DNA of 64,000 nt from positions 434,001 through 498,000 of the forward strand of contig NZ_JBHJMR010000001.1 of NCBI RefSeq assembly GCF_042310355.1. Direction: 5' to 3'. A program made the position numbers and the translations under genes. Source of the stretch: Wenzhouxiangella sp042310355. Lineage in GTDB: Bacteria; Pseudomonadota; Gammaproteobacteria; Xanthomonadales; Wenzhouxiangellaceae. The number at the start of each line of letters is the position of its first letter. The first letter of the stretch is position 1. Shown in pieces: positions 46,886-54,039 of the stretch. The notes below the pieces were generated by a model. The model saw only the letters and a list, made by a program, of their open reading frames with translations. It searched no databases and was not told where the DNA came from.

Positions 46886-46998
46886 GTTTCATAGAGGCTT
46901 TGTGGGTACATGAGACGGTGGGCCTTGAGTTCTGGGACTTCCGCAATGAAGGTGTTGTCTTCGTCGCTCCAGAAGTTGATGATCTTGTGGCGACGCAT
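46882..46998 (-). pseudogene. Truncated second-type HicB
   Basis: A 38-residue frame, MRRHKIINFWSDEDNTFIAE then VPEL, matching the first 24 residues of the HicB-like protein at 53604-53816 (MRRYGLIIFWSDEDNAFIAE). It then runs into unrelated residues and a stop that overlaps the orphan hicB start. Confidence 0.75.
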
Positions 46999-47002
46999 AG
47001 GA

Positions 47003-47233
47003 TCAGGCCGCGGGGCGGGTGGTGGCCAGCTTGCGTTCCCGGTCAGCCGCGAATTTCAGGCATGCCCGAATATCCTCCCGGGTCAGATCCGGGAAATCGG
47101 CGAGAATCTCGTCTTCCGTCATGCCGGAGGCCAAGTACTCGAGTACGTCGTAAACCGTGATCCGAAGACCCCGGATGCACGGCTTGCCGCCGCGTTTGCC
47201 GGGCTCGATTGTGATGATTGGGTCTGTGCTCAT
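47003..47233 (-). CDS. DUF433 antitoxin, orphan
   Basis: 76 residues: MSTDPIITIEPGKRGGKPCI, then RGLRITVYDVLEYLASGMT and DFPDLTREDIRACLKFAADRE. It is a full-length DUF433 protein, but the position where the DUF5615 toxin would follow holds a HicB fragment, so the antitoxin seems to have outlived its toxin. Confidence 0.85.
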   Translation of the reverse strand: MSTDPIITIEPGKRGGKPCIRGLRITVYDVLEYLASGMTEDEILADFPDLTREDIRACLKFAADRERKLATTRPAA

Positions 47234-47343
47234 GCCGAATATGCTAGATCAAGCATACAACTGAGGCAATTGGCAGGCCAGGGCATGACGATCACAGCTT
47301 ATGGGGGTCACCGGCCAAGAGGGAGTCACGCTTTAGCCTGCCA

Positions 47344-47372
47344 TTGACTGGTGTTGCGCACCACGCTACACT
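47344..47372 (+). promoter_or_regulatory. Promoter with HigA operator of the intact higBA locus
   Basis: TTGACT, 17 bp, TACACT. The imperfect palindrome TGTTGCG-CACCA-CGCTACA overlaps the spacer and -10. The -10 ends 6 nt before the higB ATG, so the mRNA is probably leaderless. Confidence 0.78.
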
Positions 47373-47378
47373 CCTTCC

Positions 47379-47657
47379 ATGATTCAGTCTTTTCGCCACA
47401 AGGGCCTGGCAAAGTTCTATCAAACCGGCTCGGTGGCGGGAATTCAGCCTAACCATGCGAAACGCTTGAGAATGATATTGGCTGCCCTGGATACAGCCGC
47501 ATCCGTTCAGGACATGGATGTTCCGGGGTTTCGACTGCACCAGCTCAAGGGAAAACACGCCGACCGATGGTCGGTCCGCGTCAGTGGAAACTGGCGGCTG
47601 ACCTTCGAGTTCCGGGACGGTCAGGCTCATGTCGTTGATTACGAGGACTATCACTGA
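47379..47657 (+). CDS. higB: HigB toxin
   Basis: 92 residues, RelE-type mRNA interferase of the HigB family: MIQSFRHKGLAKFYQTGSVA, LRMILAALDTAASVQDMDVPG, FRLHQLKGKHADRWSVRVSGNWRLTF, ending VVDYEDYH. It cuts mRNA on the ribosome in characterised members. The stop overlaps the higA start (TGATGA). This is the only full-length HigB in the window. Confidence 0.95.
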   Translation: MIQSFRHKGLAKFYQTGSVAGIQPNHAKRLRMILAALDTAASVQDMDVPGFRLHQLKGKHADRWSVRVSGNWRLTFEFRDGQAHVVDYEDYH

Positions 47658-47950
47658 TGACCATGCACAATCCCCCGCATCCAGGCGAATTCATCCGCGA
47701 GGTATATCTCGAGCCCCACTCCATGACCGGGCGTCAGTTGGCTTCGAAGCTGGGCGTTTCGCCATCCACGCTCAATCGCATCCTGCAGGGTCGCAGCGGC
47801 ATCAGCCCGGAAATGGCGCTTCGCCTTTCCAAGGCACTCGGTCGATCGCCCGAGAGCTGGCTCCTGATGCAGGACAACTACGAACTCTGGCACGCCCGAC
47901 AGACGCTGGATCTCGATGCTGTGGAAAAAATCGAGTTCCGCGCGGCCTGA
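47657..47950 (+). CDS. higA: HigA antitoxin
   Basis: 97 residues, HTH LASKLGVSPSTLNRILQGRSGISPEMALRLSKALG, SPESWLLMQDNYELWHARQ. It overlaps higB. Almost identical to the copy at 41113-41406, showing that the two loci arose by a recent duplication. Confidence 0.95.
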   Translation: MTMHNPPHPGEFIREVYLEPHSMTGRQLASKLGVSPSTLNRILQGRSGISPEMALRLSKALGRSPESWLLMQDNYELWHARQTLDLDAVEKIEFRAA

Positions 47951-47960
47951 TCTTGGCTGC

Positions 47961-47978
47961 ACGTTTCCGCTGAAACGT
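47961..47978. repeat. Palindromic element copy 8
   Basis: ACGTTTCCGCTGAAACGT preceded by GGCTGC, 10 bp after higA; same place as copy 6 in the duplicated module. Confidence 0.88.
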
Positions 47979-48023
47979 CGTCCAGCCGGGTGCGCTTCTG
48001 ACAACACCGAGTGAGGCCAGGCA

Positions 48024-48611
48024 ATGCCCGGAAAGAACCTTAATCCCGCACTGCGTCTCCGAATCACCCTGGAGGGCATCGAGCCGCCCATCTGGCGAAC
48101 CGTGATCTTTCCGCGTGACGCAACGCTGCACGAGCTGCACCGGGCCATCCAGGTGCTGTTCGACTGGTACGACTACCATCTCTACCAGTTCGATATCGAC
48201 GACACATGCTTCGAAGCGCCCGAGGATGAGGCAGAGGGCGAGGACTCGACCAGGGCCAGGCTGTCGAAACTGATCACCAGGGCCGGCCAGGTTTTCCACT
48301 ACGTCTATGACTTTGGCGACAACTGGATCCACCGGATCGAAGTGGAAGACGATGAGGTGTCCGCTGACCCCGGCTGGATTCCCTGGCTGGTCGACGGCGA
48401 GCGGCGCGGGCCGCCGGAAGACTGCGGGGGTGTATCTGGCCATCAACGGCTGATCGAGGCCATCAATGCGCCGCCCGAAACCCTTGACGAGGATGACCGC
48501 GCCTTCGTGCGATGGGCAGGAGATGATTTCGATCCGGAGGACTTCAGCGTGTCGCAGGCGCGGCATGCGTTGCTGCTTTCGGCGGCGTGGGGGTGTTTGG
48601 AAGGGCGGTGA
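48024..48611 (+). CDS. Plasmid pRiA4b ORF-3 family protein
   Basis: 195 residues. MPGKNLNPALRLRITLEGIE, PPIWRTVIFPRDATLHELHRAIQ, FDWYDYHLYQF, FHYVYDFGDNWIHRIEVE and GPPEDCGGVSGHQRLIEAI are the conserved blocks of the family. These proteins are frequent in mobile DNA; no activity is established. It follows higBA in both module copies; only this copy is intact. Confidence 0.92.
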   Translation: MPGKNLNPALRLRITLEGIEPPIWRTVIFPRDATLHELHRAIQVLFDWYDYHLYQFDIDDTCFEAPEDEAEGEDSTRARLSKLITRAGQVFHYVYDFGDNWIHRIEVEDDEVSADPGWIPWLVDGERRGPPEDCGGVSGHQRLIEAINAPPETLDEDDRAFVRWAGDDFDPEDFSVSQARHALLLSAAWGCLEGR

Positions 48612-48986
48612 AGCGTCGGCAATACCGCTACTGGCGTCAGCTCCGGCGCGTATGCTAGTCTGAGCCGAAATCCGGCCGAACTTGGGAAGGGGCAGGACGG
48701 GTTTGCAGATTACTGAAGGGAGAATGATCGTGGCCAAGCGCGATCTGCATAGATATTTTGGCGTTGGCGGCTCTTGTCCAGATACTGCGTTGAGCAGGCG
48801 GCTTCTAGCGTGCTCTAAATCAGCGTGGAATCGCCGGTGATCCGGAAGGTGTCCGGCGAATCCGCAGAGTATTCAGCGTTCCGCTCTGGCATGGAGAGTT
48901 CCAACTTTCTGCGCTGATACTCCATGCCGAATCGCTTTGCAAGAGAATCACTAGTTAGCCGACAGTAAAATCTAGGAAAGTGCAGC
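48612..48986. other. 375-bp intergenic stretch, mostly without signal
   Basis: It holds one possible 38-codon frame (48724-48840, MIVAKRDLHRYFGVGG...) with GGGAG upstream but no recognisable family. Near its end are a TAAAAT box (48966-48971) and an AGGAAAG ribosome-binding site (48975-48981), probably serving the interrupted gene at 48987. The opposite-strand frame at 48815-49036 has no support. Confidence 0.5.
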
Positions 48987-49117
48987 ATGCCGAACAACGA
49001 ATCATTCATTGATGTGTCTCTTTCTTCGCTTACCAAGAATCCGCGACAAGTATTTGTTGCGTACAGCTACCGTCACTTTGATCAGAGAGATTATAGGAAG
49101 GCATACGAAAAAATTGG

Positions 49118-50446
49118 GGCTCTTCTCGGTTTTGTGTGGGCTGACCGGTTCGGATAGGCTACCGGCTGGCCCCGATTCGAGTCCAGTTTCATGCACGACC
49201 GCGAGCTCTACCGCCAGATTCTCGGCATTCAGCCGCCCTGGGAGGTTTCCGAGGTGGACGTCGACCTGCCCGGCACCGGCGTGACGGTCCACATTCAGCA
49301 TTCTGGTTCGGATCTGGCGTGCCCGCAGTGCGGCGCGGCTTGCTCGGGCTACGACACCCGCGAGCGTAAGTGGCGGCATCTCGACACCTGCCAGTACAAG
49401 ACCTGGCTGGTCGCGCAGGTGCCGCGGGTTCGGTGTCCGGAGCACGGCGTTCATCAGCTGCCGGTGCCCTGGGCCGAGAACAACTCTCGACTGACGGCGC
49501 TGTTCGAGGCATTGGTGATCGATTGGCTCAAGATCGGCACGATTTCCGAAGTGGCCGAGCGTCTTGGATTGAGCTGGTCTGCGGTCAGCGGCGTGCAGGA
49601 ACGTGCGGTAGCCCGCGGCCTGGCGCGCCGGGCGCAGGATTTTCCGGATTCGATCGGCATCGATGAGACCGCGTTTCAGCGCCGGCACCAGTATGTGACG
49701 GTGATCAGCAGCGGCAATCGGGTGCTGCACGTCGCCGACGACCGCAAGCGTGCGAGCCTGGATGCCTGGTACGCGGCGCAGCCGGCCGAGGCGCTGGCAG
49801 GCTTGCGCACGGTGACGATGGACATGTGGCGCCCTTTCATCGATTCGACGCTGGCCCACGTTCCGGGGGCGGCGCACAAGATCGCCTTCGACAAGTTCCA
49901 CGTCGCCATGCATCTCGGCGATGCCGTCGACAAAGTTCGCCGGGCCGAGCACAAGGCCTTGCTGGCCGAGGGCGAGTCGGTCCTGATCAAGAGCCGCTAT
50001 CTCTGGCTGCAGCACCCCGACAATATGACCGACAAGAGCTGGGGCCGTCTCCAGGCGCTCAAGTCCGCCAACCTCAAGACCGCCCGGGCCTGGGCGATCA
50101 AGACCCATGCCATGTGCTTGTGGGACTACCAAGCCAGAGGCTGGGCGCGCAGAGCCTGGATGGACTGGTACAACTGGGCGATCCGCTCGCGCCTGGAGCC
50201 GGTCAAGAAGGTCGCGCGAACGATCAAGGCTCATCTCGAGGGCATCCTGACGGCCGTGGTCACCGGTGCGACCAATGCCCGCGCCGAAGGCTTCAACACC
50301 ATGATCCAGAAAATCAAGCGTGACGCCCGCGGGTTCCGAAACAAGGAGCGATTCAAGGCTGCGATCTACTTCCACTTGGGTGGCCTCGATCTCTACCCGG
50401 AGGCTGTCCGAAAATGACTGCTACCCACACGATTCAGTGAAGAGCC
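49118..50446 (+). mobile_element. ISL3-family insertion sequence, complete
   Basis: 1329 bp. Imperfect inverted ends begin GGCTCTTC and share GTGTGGG 15-16 bp further in. The 8-bp direct repeats AAAATTGG (49110-49117 and 50447-50454) are identical, as expected for ISL3 transposition. The single gene inside is an intact transposase. Perfect target repeats and an intact gene mean the insertion is recent. Confidence 0.95.
49191..50417 (+). CDS. ISL3-family transposase
   Basis: 408 residues. N-terminal zinc ribbon CPQCGAACSGYDTRERKWRHLD and CPEHG. The HTH is ISEVAERLGLSWSAVSGVQ. The DDE catalytic domain has IGIDETAFQRRHQYVTVI, VTMDMWRPFIDSTLAHVPGA (second Asp) and ATNARAEGFNTMIQKIKR (Glu). Full length for the ISL3 family, so the element is probably still active. 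The gene lies inside 49118-50446 and has much higher GC than the gene it interrupts. Confidence 0.97.
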   Translation: MHDRELYRQILGIQPPWEVSEVDVDLPGTGVTVHIQHSGSDLACPQCGAACSGYDTRERKWRHLDTCQYKTWLVAQVPRVRCPEHGVHQLPVPWAENNSRLTALFEALVIDWLKIGTISEVAERLGLSWSAVSGVQERAVARGLARRAQDFPDSIGIDETAFQRRHQYVTVISSGNRVLHVADDRKRASLDAWYAAQPAEALAGLRTVTMDMWRPFIDSTLAHVPGAAHKIAFDKFHVAMHLGDAVDKVRRAEHKALLAEGESVLIKSRYLWLQHPDNMTDKSWGRLQALKSANLKTARAWAIKTHAMCLWDYQARGWARRAWMDWYNWAIRSRLEPVKKVARTIKAHLEGILTAVVTGATNARAEGFNTMIQKIKRDARGFRNKERFKAAIYFHLGGLDLYPEAVRK

Positions 50447-51112
50447 AAAATTGGTAAGGCCTTCAATGTTGATTTCGTCTTTGCTGACGAGAAGATTTCA
50501 TCTCTTCATATCCTGCAAAAGATTGCCAACTCCATCAGAGAATCTCAGCTTGGGATTTACGATATTACGGCGTGGAATCCAAATGTTACGTTAGAGCTTG
50601 GGCTCGCTCTCGGAATGGGAGAACGAGTGTTCATCTCCTTAAATCCTACTGAAACTGAGTTAGATGATGTCCCTTCCGACCTCAAGGGGGTCGATAGGCT
50701 CAACTACACGTCTTTTTCGACACTGGAAGATGAGCTTGAGCGTCTGATAGCCCAGATGCTTCCTCCGGCAGCCGACCCGGAGGCTGAAAATTTTCTCACG
50801 ATGCTTCAAGATCGAATCGTTGAGTTAGTCAATAAATCGCCGGGCCAGACAGTAACCAATATCTCTAAGGCCGTTGGAGTGAACATAGACCTTGCCAAAC
50901 TTGCCGTACGCAACGAGCTTGATAGTCGTCTTCGCATGAAGGGTAAAACTCGTGGCGCAAGGTACTACCCAATTGATGGCTGACAAGTTGCTGCAGTAGA
51001 CTGCCCAAATCGCTGCGGCGCTTTGGCCGGAAACCGGGCCGTAATGCTAGTCCGCACAGCCGTGCCTTAGGTAGGCTGACACGAGAATTTAGAGTCGATC
51101 AGGAGACATCGA

Positions 51113-51484
51113 ATGTCTGAGAAAAAGGTAGTGTTCATCGCGTTTGCAATTGATGACGAGCGCCAGCGTGATTTTCTCAAGGGCCAATCACTCAATACGA
51201 AAACATCCTTCGAGTTCATCGACATGTCGGTGAAGGAGCCCTACGACACCGAATGGAAGAAGCGGGTCCGCACCCGGATCAAGCGTTCTGACGGTGTGAT
51301 CGCTCTGGTGAGCAAGAATTCGCTCACCTCCAGCGGGCAGGAGTGGGAGATCGCTTGTGCCAAGGAAGAGAACAAGAAGCTCTTGGGCATTTGGGCATAC
51401 ACGGACGACCGAACGAATCTCGCGGGTGTGAGAACCGTCGTGTGGACATGGAAGGCCATAGAGGATTTTATCGATAGCCTCTGA
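51113..51484 (+). CDS. ThsB-like TIR domain protein (candidate type IV Thoeris sensor)
   Basis: 123-residue single TIR domain of the ThsB/DUF1863 type: KKVVFIAFAIDDERQRDFLK, IKRSDGVIALVSKNSLTSSG, QEWEIACAKEENKKLLGIWA. E79 in QEWEIACA is at the position of the NAD-cleaving glutamate of ThsB proteins. AGGAGA lies just before the ATG. It is followed 21 bp later by a caspase-like gene. In type IV Thoeris, a TIR protein senses infection and makes a cyclic ADP-ribose isomer that activates the protease. Lower GC than core genes. Confidence 0.85.
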   Translation: MSEKKVVFIAFAIDDERQRDFLKGQSLNTKTSFEFIDMSVKEPYDTEWKKRVRTRIKRSDGVIALVSKNSLTSSGQEWEIACAKEENKKLLGIWAYTDDRTNLAGVRTVVWTWKAIEDFIDSL

Positions 51485-51505
51485 CAGGCTACGGGAGTCT
51501 CAATC

Positions 51506-52480
51506 ATGAGAATGGCACTTATTGTCGGGATCAACCACTACGAAAATGGCGGGTCCCTTTTCGGTTGTGTGAATGATGCCCATGCTGTGAAGGCCGTACT
51601 CGAACGACACGACGGTGGAGCCGTAAACTTCGATTGTCGGCTGCTGACTGGAACGGGCCCATCAGAGCTCGTCAAACGAGGCGAGCTCAAGGACCAAGTC
51701 GAACAACTATTCAACACTGACAGTGAGATAGCGCTATTCTATTTCGCCGGCCATGGGCACATTGAGGCAACGGGCGGGTACGTGTTGACGTCCGAGGCGG
51801 CAAGACCTGATGAGGGCGTGTCACTTTCCGAAATCTTGACGCTAGCCAATGCCTCACCCTCGAAGAATCGAATAATCATTCTTGATAGCTGTCACTCTGG
51901 AATTGCTGGGACGCCCCCAAATGGGGCTGCCCACGCAAACTTAACAGAGGGAACTACAGTTCTCACCGCGTCCACCAAGGACCAATATGCTTCGGAGGAG
52001 AATGGCAGGGGTGTATTTACTACTCTCCTTGTGGATGGGCTGAGCGGCAGTGCGGCAAATCTGACAGGAGATGTAACTCCGGGCAGCGTTTACGCTCACG
52101 TTGATCAATCTCTTGGACCATGGGAGCAGCGCCCGGTATTTAAGACAAACGTCACGCAGTTCGTTTCATTGCGAAAATGTGCCCCACCGATCGATATTGA
52201 CGACCTAAGGCGACTGACAGAGTTCTTCCCTTCGCCAGGGCATGAATTTGCACTTAACCCAACATACGAACCGGAGATGAAAGGGCGGGACCCAGGCATG
52301 CCAGACCCGGACCCTGAGAATGTCAAAGTATTTGCAATCCTCCAACGGTACAATCGGCTTAACTTGCTAGTGCCTGTTGATGCTGACCATATGTGGAATG
52401 CTGCAATGGAGAGCAAATCATGCCGGTTGACGGCATTGGGAGAACATTATCGTAGGCTTGTCGCAAAAAACCGTATCTAG
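51506..52480 (+). CDS. Caspase-like protease (candidate type IV Thoeris effector)
   Basis: 324 residues. The peptidase C14 domain occupies about 1-215: ALIVGINHYENGGSLFGCVN, catalytic H83 in LFYFAGHGHIE and C129 in IIILDSCHSG. STKDQYASEENGRGVFTTLLVDGL is the usual following segment. The C-terminal ~100 residues (LRRLTEFFPSPGHEFALNPT onward) have no recognised fold and may bind the signal molecule. In the TIR-caspase defence system the activated protease degrades cell proteins indiscriminately and stops phage growth. Same operon as the TIR gene. Confidence 0.85.
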   Translation: MRMALIVGINHYENGGSLFGCVNDAHAVKAVLERHDGGAVNFDCRLLTGTGPSELVKRGELKDQVEQLFNTDSEIALFYFAGHGHIEATGGYVLTSEAARPDEGVSLSEILTLANASPSKNRIIILDSCHSGIAGTPPNGAAHANLTEGTTVLTASTKDQYASEENGRGVFTTLLVDGLSGSAANLTGDVTPGSVYAHVDQSLGPWEQRPVFKTNVTQFVSLRKCAPPIDIDDLRRLTEFFPSPGHEFALNPTYEPEMKGRDPGMPDPDPENVKVFAILQRYNRLNLLVPVDADHMWNAAMESKSCRLTALGEHYRRLVAKNRI

Positions 52481-52492
52481 GGGAGCGTCGCC

Positions 52493-52591
52493 GCCCAACA
52501 AGTCGCTGCAGGTGACGTTTGACCCACCGCCCATTTTCGCTGCCGCAAAAACGGCCGTCGCCTCAAACGCACCTGAACTCAGGCGTTGTGC
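52493..52591. other. attC-like hairpin (integron recombination site?)
   Basis: It begins GCCCAAC (fits RYYYAAC) and ends GTTGTGC (near GTTRRRY, one mismatch). Inner arms CAGGTGACGTTTGA and TCAAACGCACCTG pair with one bulged base, and CAACAAGTCGC / CTCAGGCGTTG are the typical outer arms of attC sites. A weaker TGACAAGTTGCTGCAG at 50981-50996 may be a decayed relative. No integrase gene is in the window. Confidence 0.45.
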
Positions 52592-52611
52592 ATAGTAGGG
52601 CGCTGTAACGT

Positions 52612-53529
52612 ATGCCAACACAAAAGATCTCAGCCGCGGCGATTCAAGCACTGAAAGAAGCGCTGGCTAAAGTCTATTGGTATAAGTCCGATCTACGAAG
52701 CTTTCTCACTCACTGTTTGTCGGACCCAGCCCTACTGTCACGTATAAATTGGAGTGAATATAAGAGGAATATTGTCGCCACTCTCGTCGACCATCTGGCA
52801 AAGAATGAAGAAGTCTATCAGCGGGACCTGTTACGGCTAATGACGGAAACCTGCAACGTCACCGACTTCTCGCATCTCAGCAAACTCGATGATGGAGAGA
52901 AGAAGGCCTTAGAAGCGAAAGCCGCTGTGGACGCGCTTCGAGAACAGGTTAAAGGGTATCGTGACCTGCAAGACGAGGAGAAAGCAGCCGAGGAAAGGCG
53001 ACAACGTTCCCACGAAAAAATGATGCGTGTTAACGCCGTCCAGGACGAACTTGACAAGCTGAAACGGGAGTTCTTTGCGCTTGTTAGCGCAGAAGACCCG
53101 CAGCAGCGCGGATTTTGTCTGGAGAAGGTCCTCCGAGGTCTGTTTGTCCTGTTTGAACTGGACCCAAAAGCATCATTTCGCAACACCGGCGAGCAGATTG
53201 ACGGAGCCTTTAGTTTCGAGGGAATCGATTACCTCCTGGAAGCCAAATGGCAGCAAGAGCCGGTGCCGGCAAAGGAGCTAGATAGCCTCGCTGGCAAGTT
53301 GTCTCGCAAGCTCGAAAATACACTGGGTCTGTTCCTGTCCGTTAATGGATTCTCAGAAGATGCCGTCAAGGTCCATTCATCTGGCCGCCGCTTGGTGATT
53401 CTGATGGATGGCAGCGACTTGATGGCAGTTCTCGAGGGTCGGATTGATCTCGTCCAGCTGCTCTATCGGAAGCGGCGTAAGGCCGCGGAGACCGGAAATA
53501 TCTATCTTCGTATCCATGAGATCTTGTAG
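52612..53529 (+). CDS. PD-(D/E)XK endonuclease with helical N-terminus
   Basis: 305 residues. The N-terminal helical domain (about 8-92, AIQALKEALAKVYWYKSDLRSFL) is like domains that precede nucleases in standalone restriction proteins. A coiled coil (about 95-155) and a C-terminal PD-(D/E)XK nuclease follow: D197 in GEQIDGAFSF and E210/K212 in YLLEAKW. AT-leaning composition like the TIR-caspase genes. No methylase partner, so it may be a type IV or abortive nuclease. It is 131 bp downstream of the caspase gene, behind the attC-like site. Confidence 0.72.
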   Translation: MPTQKISAAAIQALKEALAKVYWYKSDLRSFLTHCLSDPALLSRINWSEYKRNIVATLVDHLAKNEEVYQRDLLRLMTETCNVTDFSHLSKLDDGEKKALEAKAAVDALREQVKGYRDLQDEEKAAEERRQRSHEKMMRVNAVQDELDKLKREFFALVSAEDPQQRGFCLEKVLRGLFVLFELDPKASFRNTGEQIDGAFSFEGIDYLLEAKWQQEPVPAKELDSLAGKLSRKLENTLGLFLSVNGFSEDAVKVHSSGRRLVILMDGSDLMAVLEGRIDLVQLLYRKRRKAAETGNIYLRIHEIL

Positions 53530-53603
53530 CCCGACTATGTACATCAAGGCCATCGAGCCGACGCTCGTACCTCGCGCGGCTAACGGCTAGCGTTACCAAG
53601 CCC

Positions 53604-53816
53604 TCAGGCGTACCTCAGGTGGCGGCCCTTGGGTTCGGGAATCGGGTCGCCGAACTCTCGAGCGGTATCTAGCCAGAGTTCGATAGCCTGCTGGGCGTTG
53701 TTCAGCGCCTCCCCCTGAGATTCACCGTGGGCCTGGCAGCCCGGGAGTTCCGGAACTTCCGCGATGAAGGCGTTGTCTTCGTCGCTCCAGAAAATTATGA
53801 GCCCGTATCGGCGCAT
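53604..53816 (-). CDS. hicB: HicB-like antitoxin, second type
   Basis: 70 residues: MRRYGLIIFWSDEDNAFIAE, VPELPGCQAHGESQGEALNNAQQAIELWLDTARE. It follows hicA after 1 bp. A different subgroup from the HicB upstream of hicA, so one toxin gene is flanked by two antitoxin-like genes. A truncated copy lies at 46882-46998. Confidence 0.85.
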   Translation of the reverse strand: MRRYGLIIFWSDEDNAFIAEVPELPGCQAHGESQGEALNNAQQAIELWLDTAREFGDPIPEPKGRHLRYA

Positions 53817-53817
53817 T

Positions 53818-54039
53818 CTATGCCTCGAAGAGTTTACGTTCGAGTTTGCTCTGACGGATGATCGACTGCAGGGTGCCGCTTTTCAATTCCTTGTGTAGCG
53901 GGACCGGAACCGTGACGGTTGAGTTGGCGACCGATTTCTGCATGATGACATGACTGCCTTTCTGGCGAACCTGCTCGAATCCATGCGACTGTAGAATCTT
54001 GCAGACGTCCGCTCCCGACAGGACTTTAAGGCGACCCAA
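53818..54039 (-). CDS. hicA: HicA mRNA interferase toxin
   Basis: 73 residues from a TTG at 54039 (M)GRLKVLSGADVCKILQSHG; the longer frame to 54168 overlaps hicB and is unlikely. The dsRBD-like fold carries the active His in RQKGSHVIMQK, and TVPVPLHKELKSGTLQSIIRQSKL is typical. It overlaps the upstream hicB by 14 bp. Confidence 0.88.
   Translation of the reverse strand: MGRLKVLSGADVCKILQSHGFEQVRQKGSHVIMQKSVANSTVTVPVPLHKELKSGTLQSIIRQSKLERKLFEA

Larger units (their letters stand above)
48987..50983 (+). pseudogene. TIR/deoxyribosyltransferase-like defence gene split by an IS
   Basis: The 5' part (48987-49117) reads MPNNESFIDVSLSSLTKNPR, then QVFVAYSYRHFDQRDYRKAYEKIG. The 3' part (50447-50983) resumes in frame with KIGKAFNVDFVFADEKISS, then IYDITAWNPNVTLELGLALGMGERVFISLN and a winged-helix-like C-terminus (GQTVTNISKAVGVNIDLAKLAVRNEL). 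Joining at one copy of AAAATTGG restores about 222 codons. The VFVAYSYR opening and NPNVTLELGLALG motif suggest a TIR or nucleoside deoxyribosyltransferase-like fold. The insertion must inactivate it. It lies 129 bp before the TIR-caspase pair. Confidence 0.85.

Noticed and set aside
37418..47978. CRISPR array
   Set aside because: The palindromic repeats are irregularly spaced by hundreds to thousands of bases and lie inside genes; there are no cas genes.
48815..49036. 73-codon reverse frame
   Set aside because: No ribosome-binding site or family; overlaps the start of the interrupted TIR-like gene on the other strand.
53580..53594. TAACG-GCTAG-CGTTA palindrome after the nuclease gene
   Set aside because: Single copy with no promoter nearby; too short to call an operator or attachment site.
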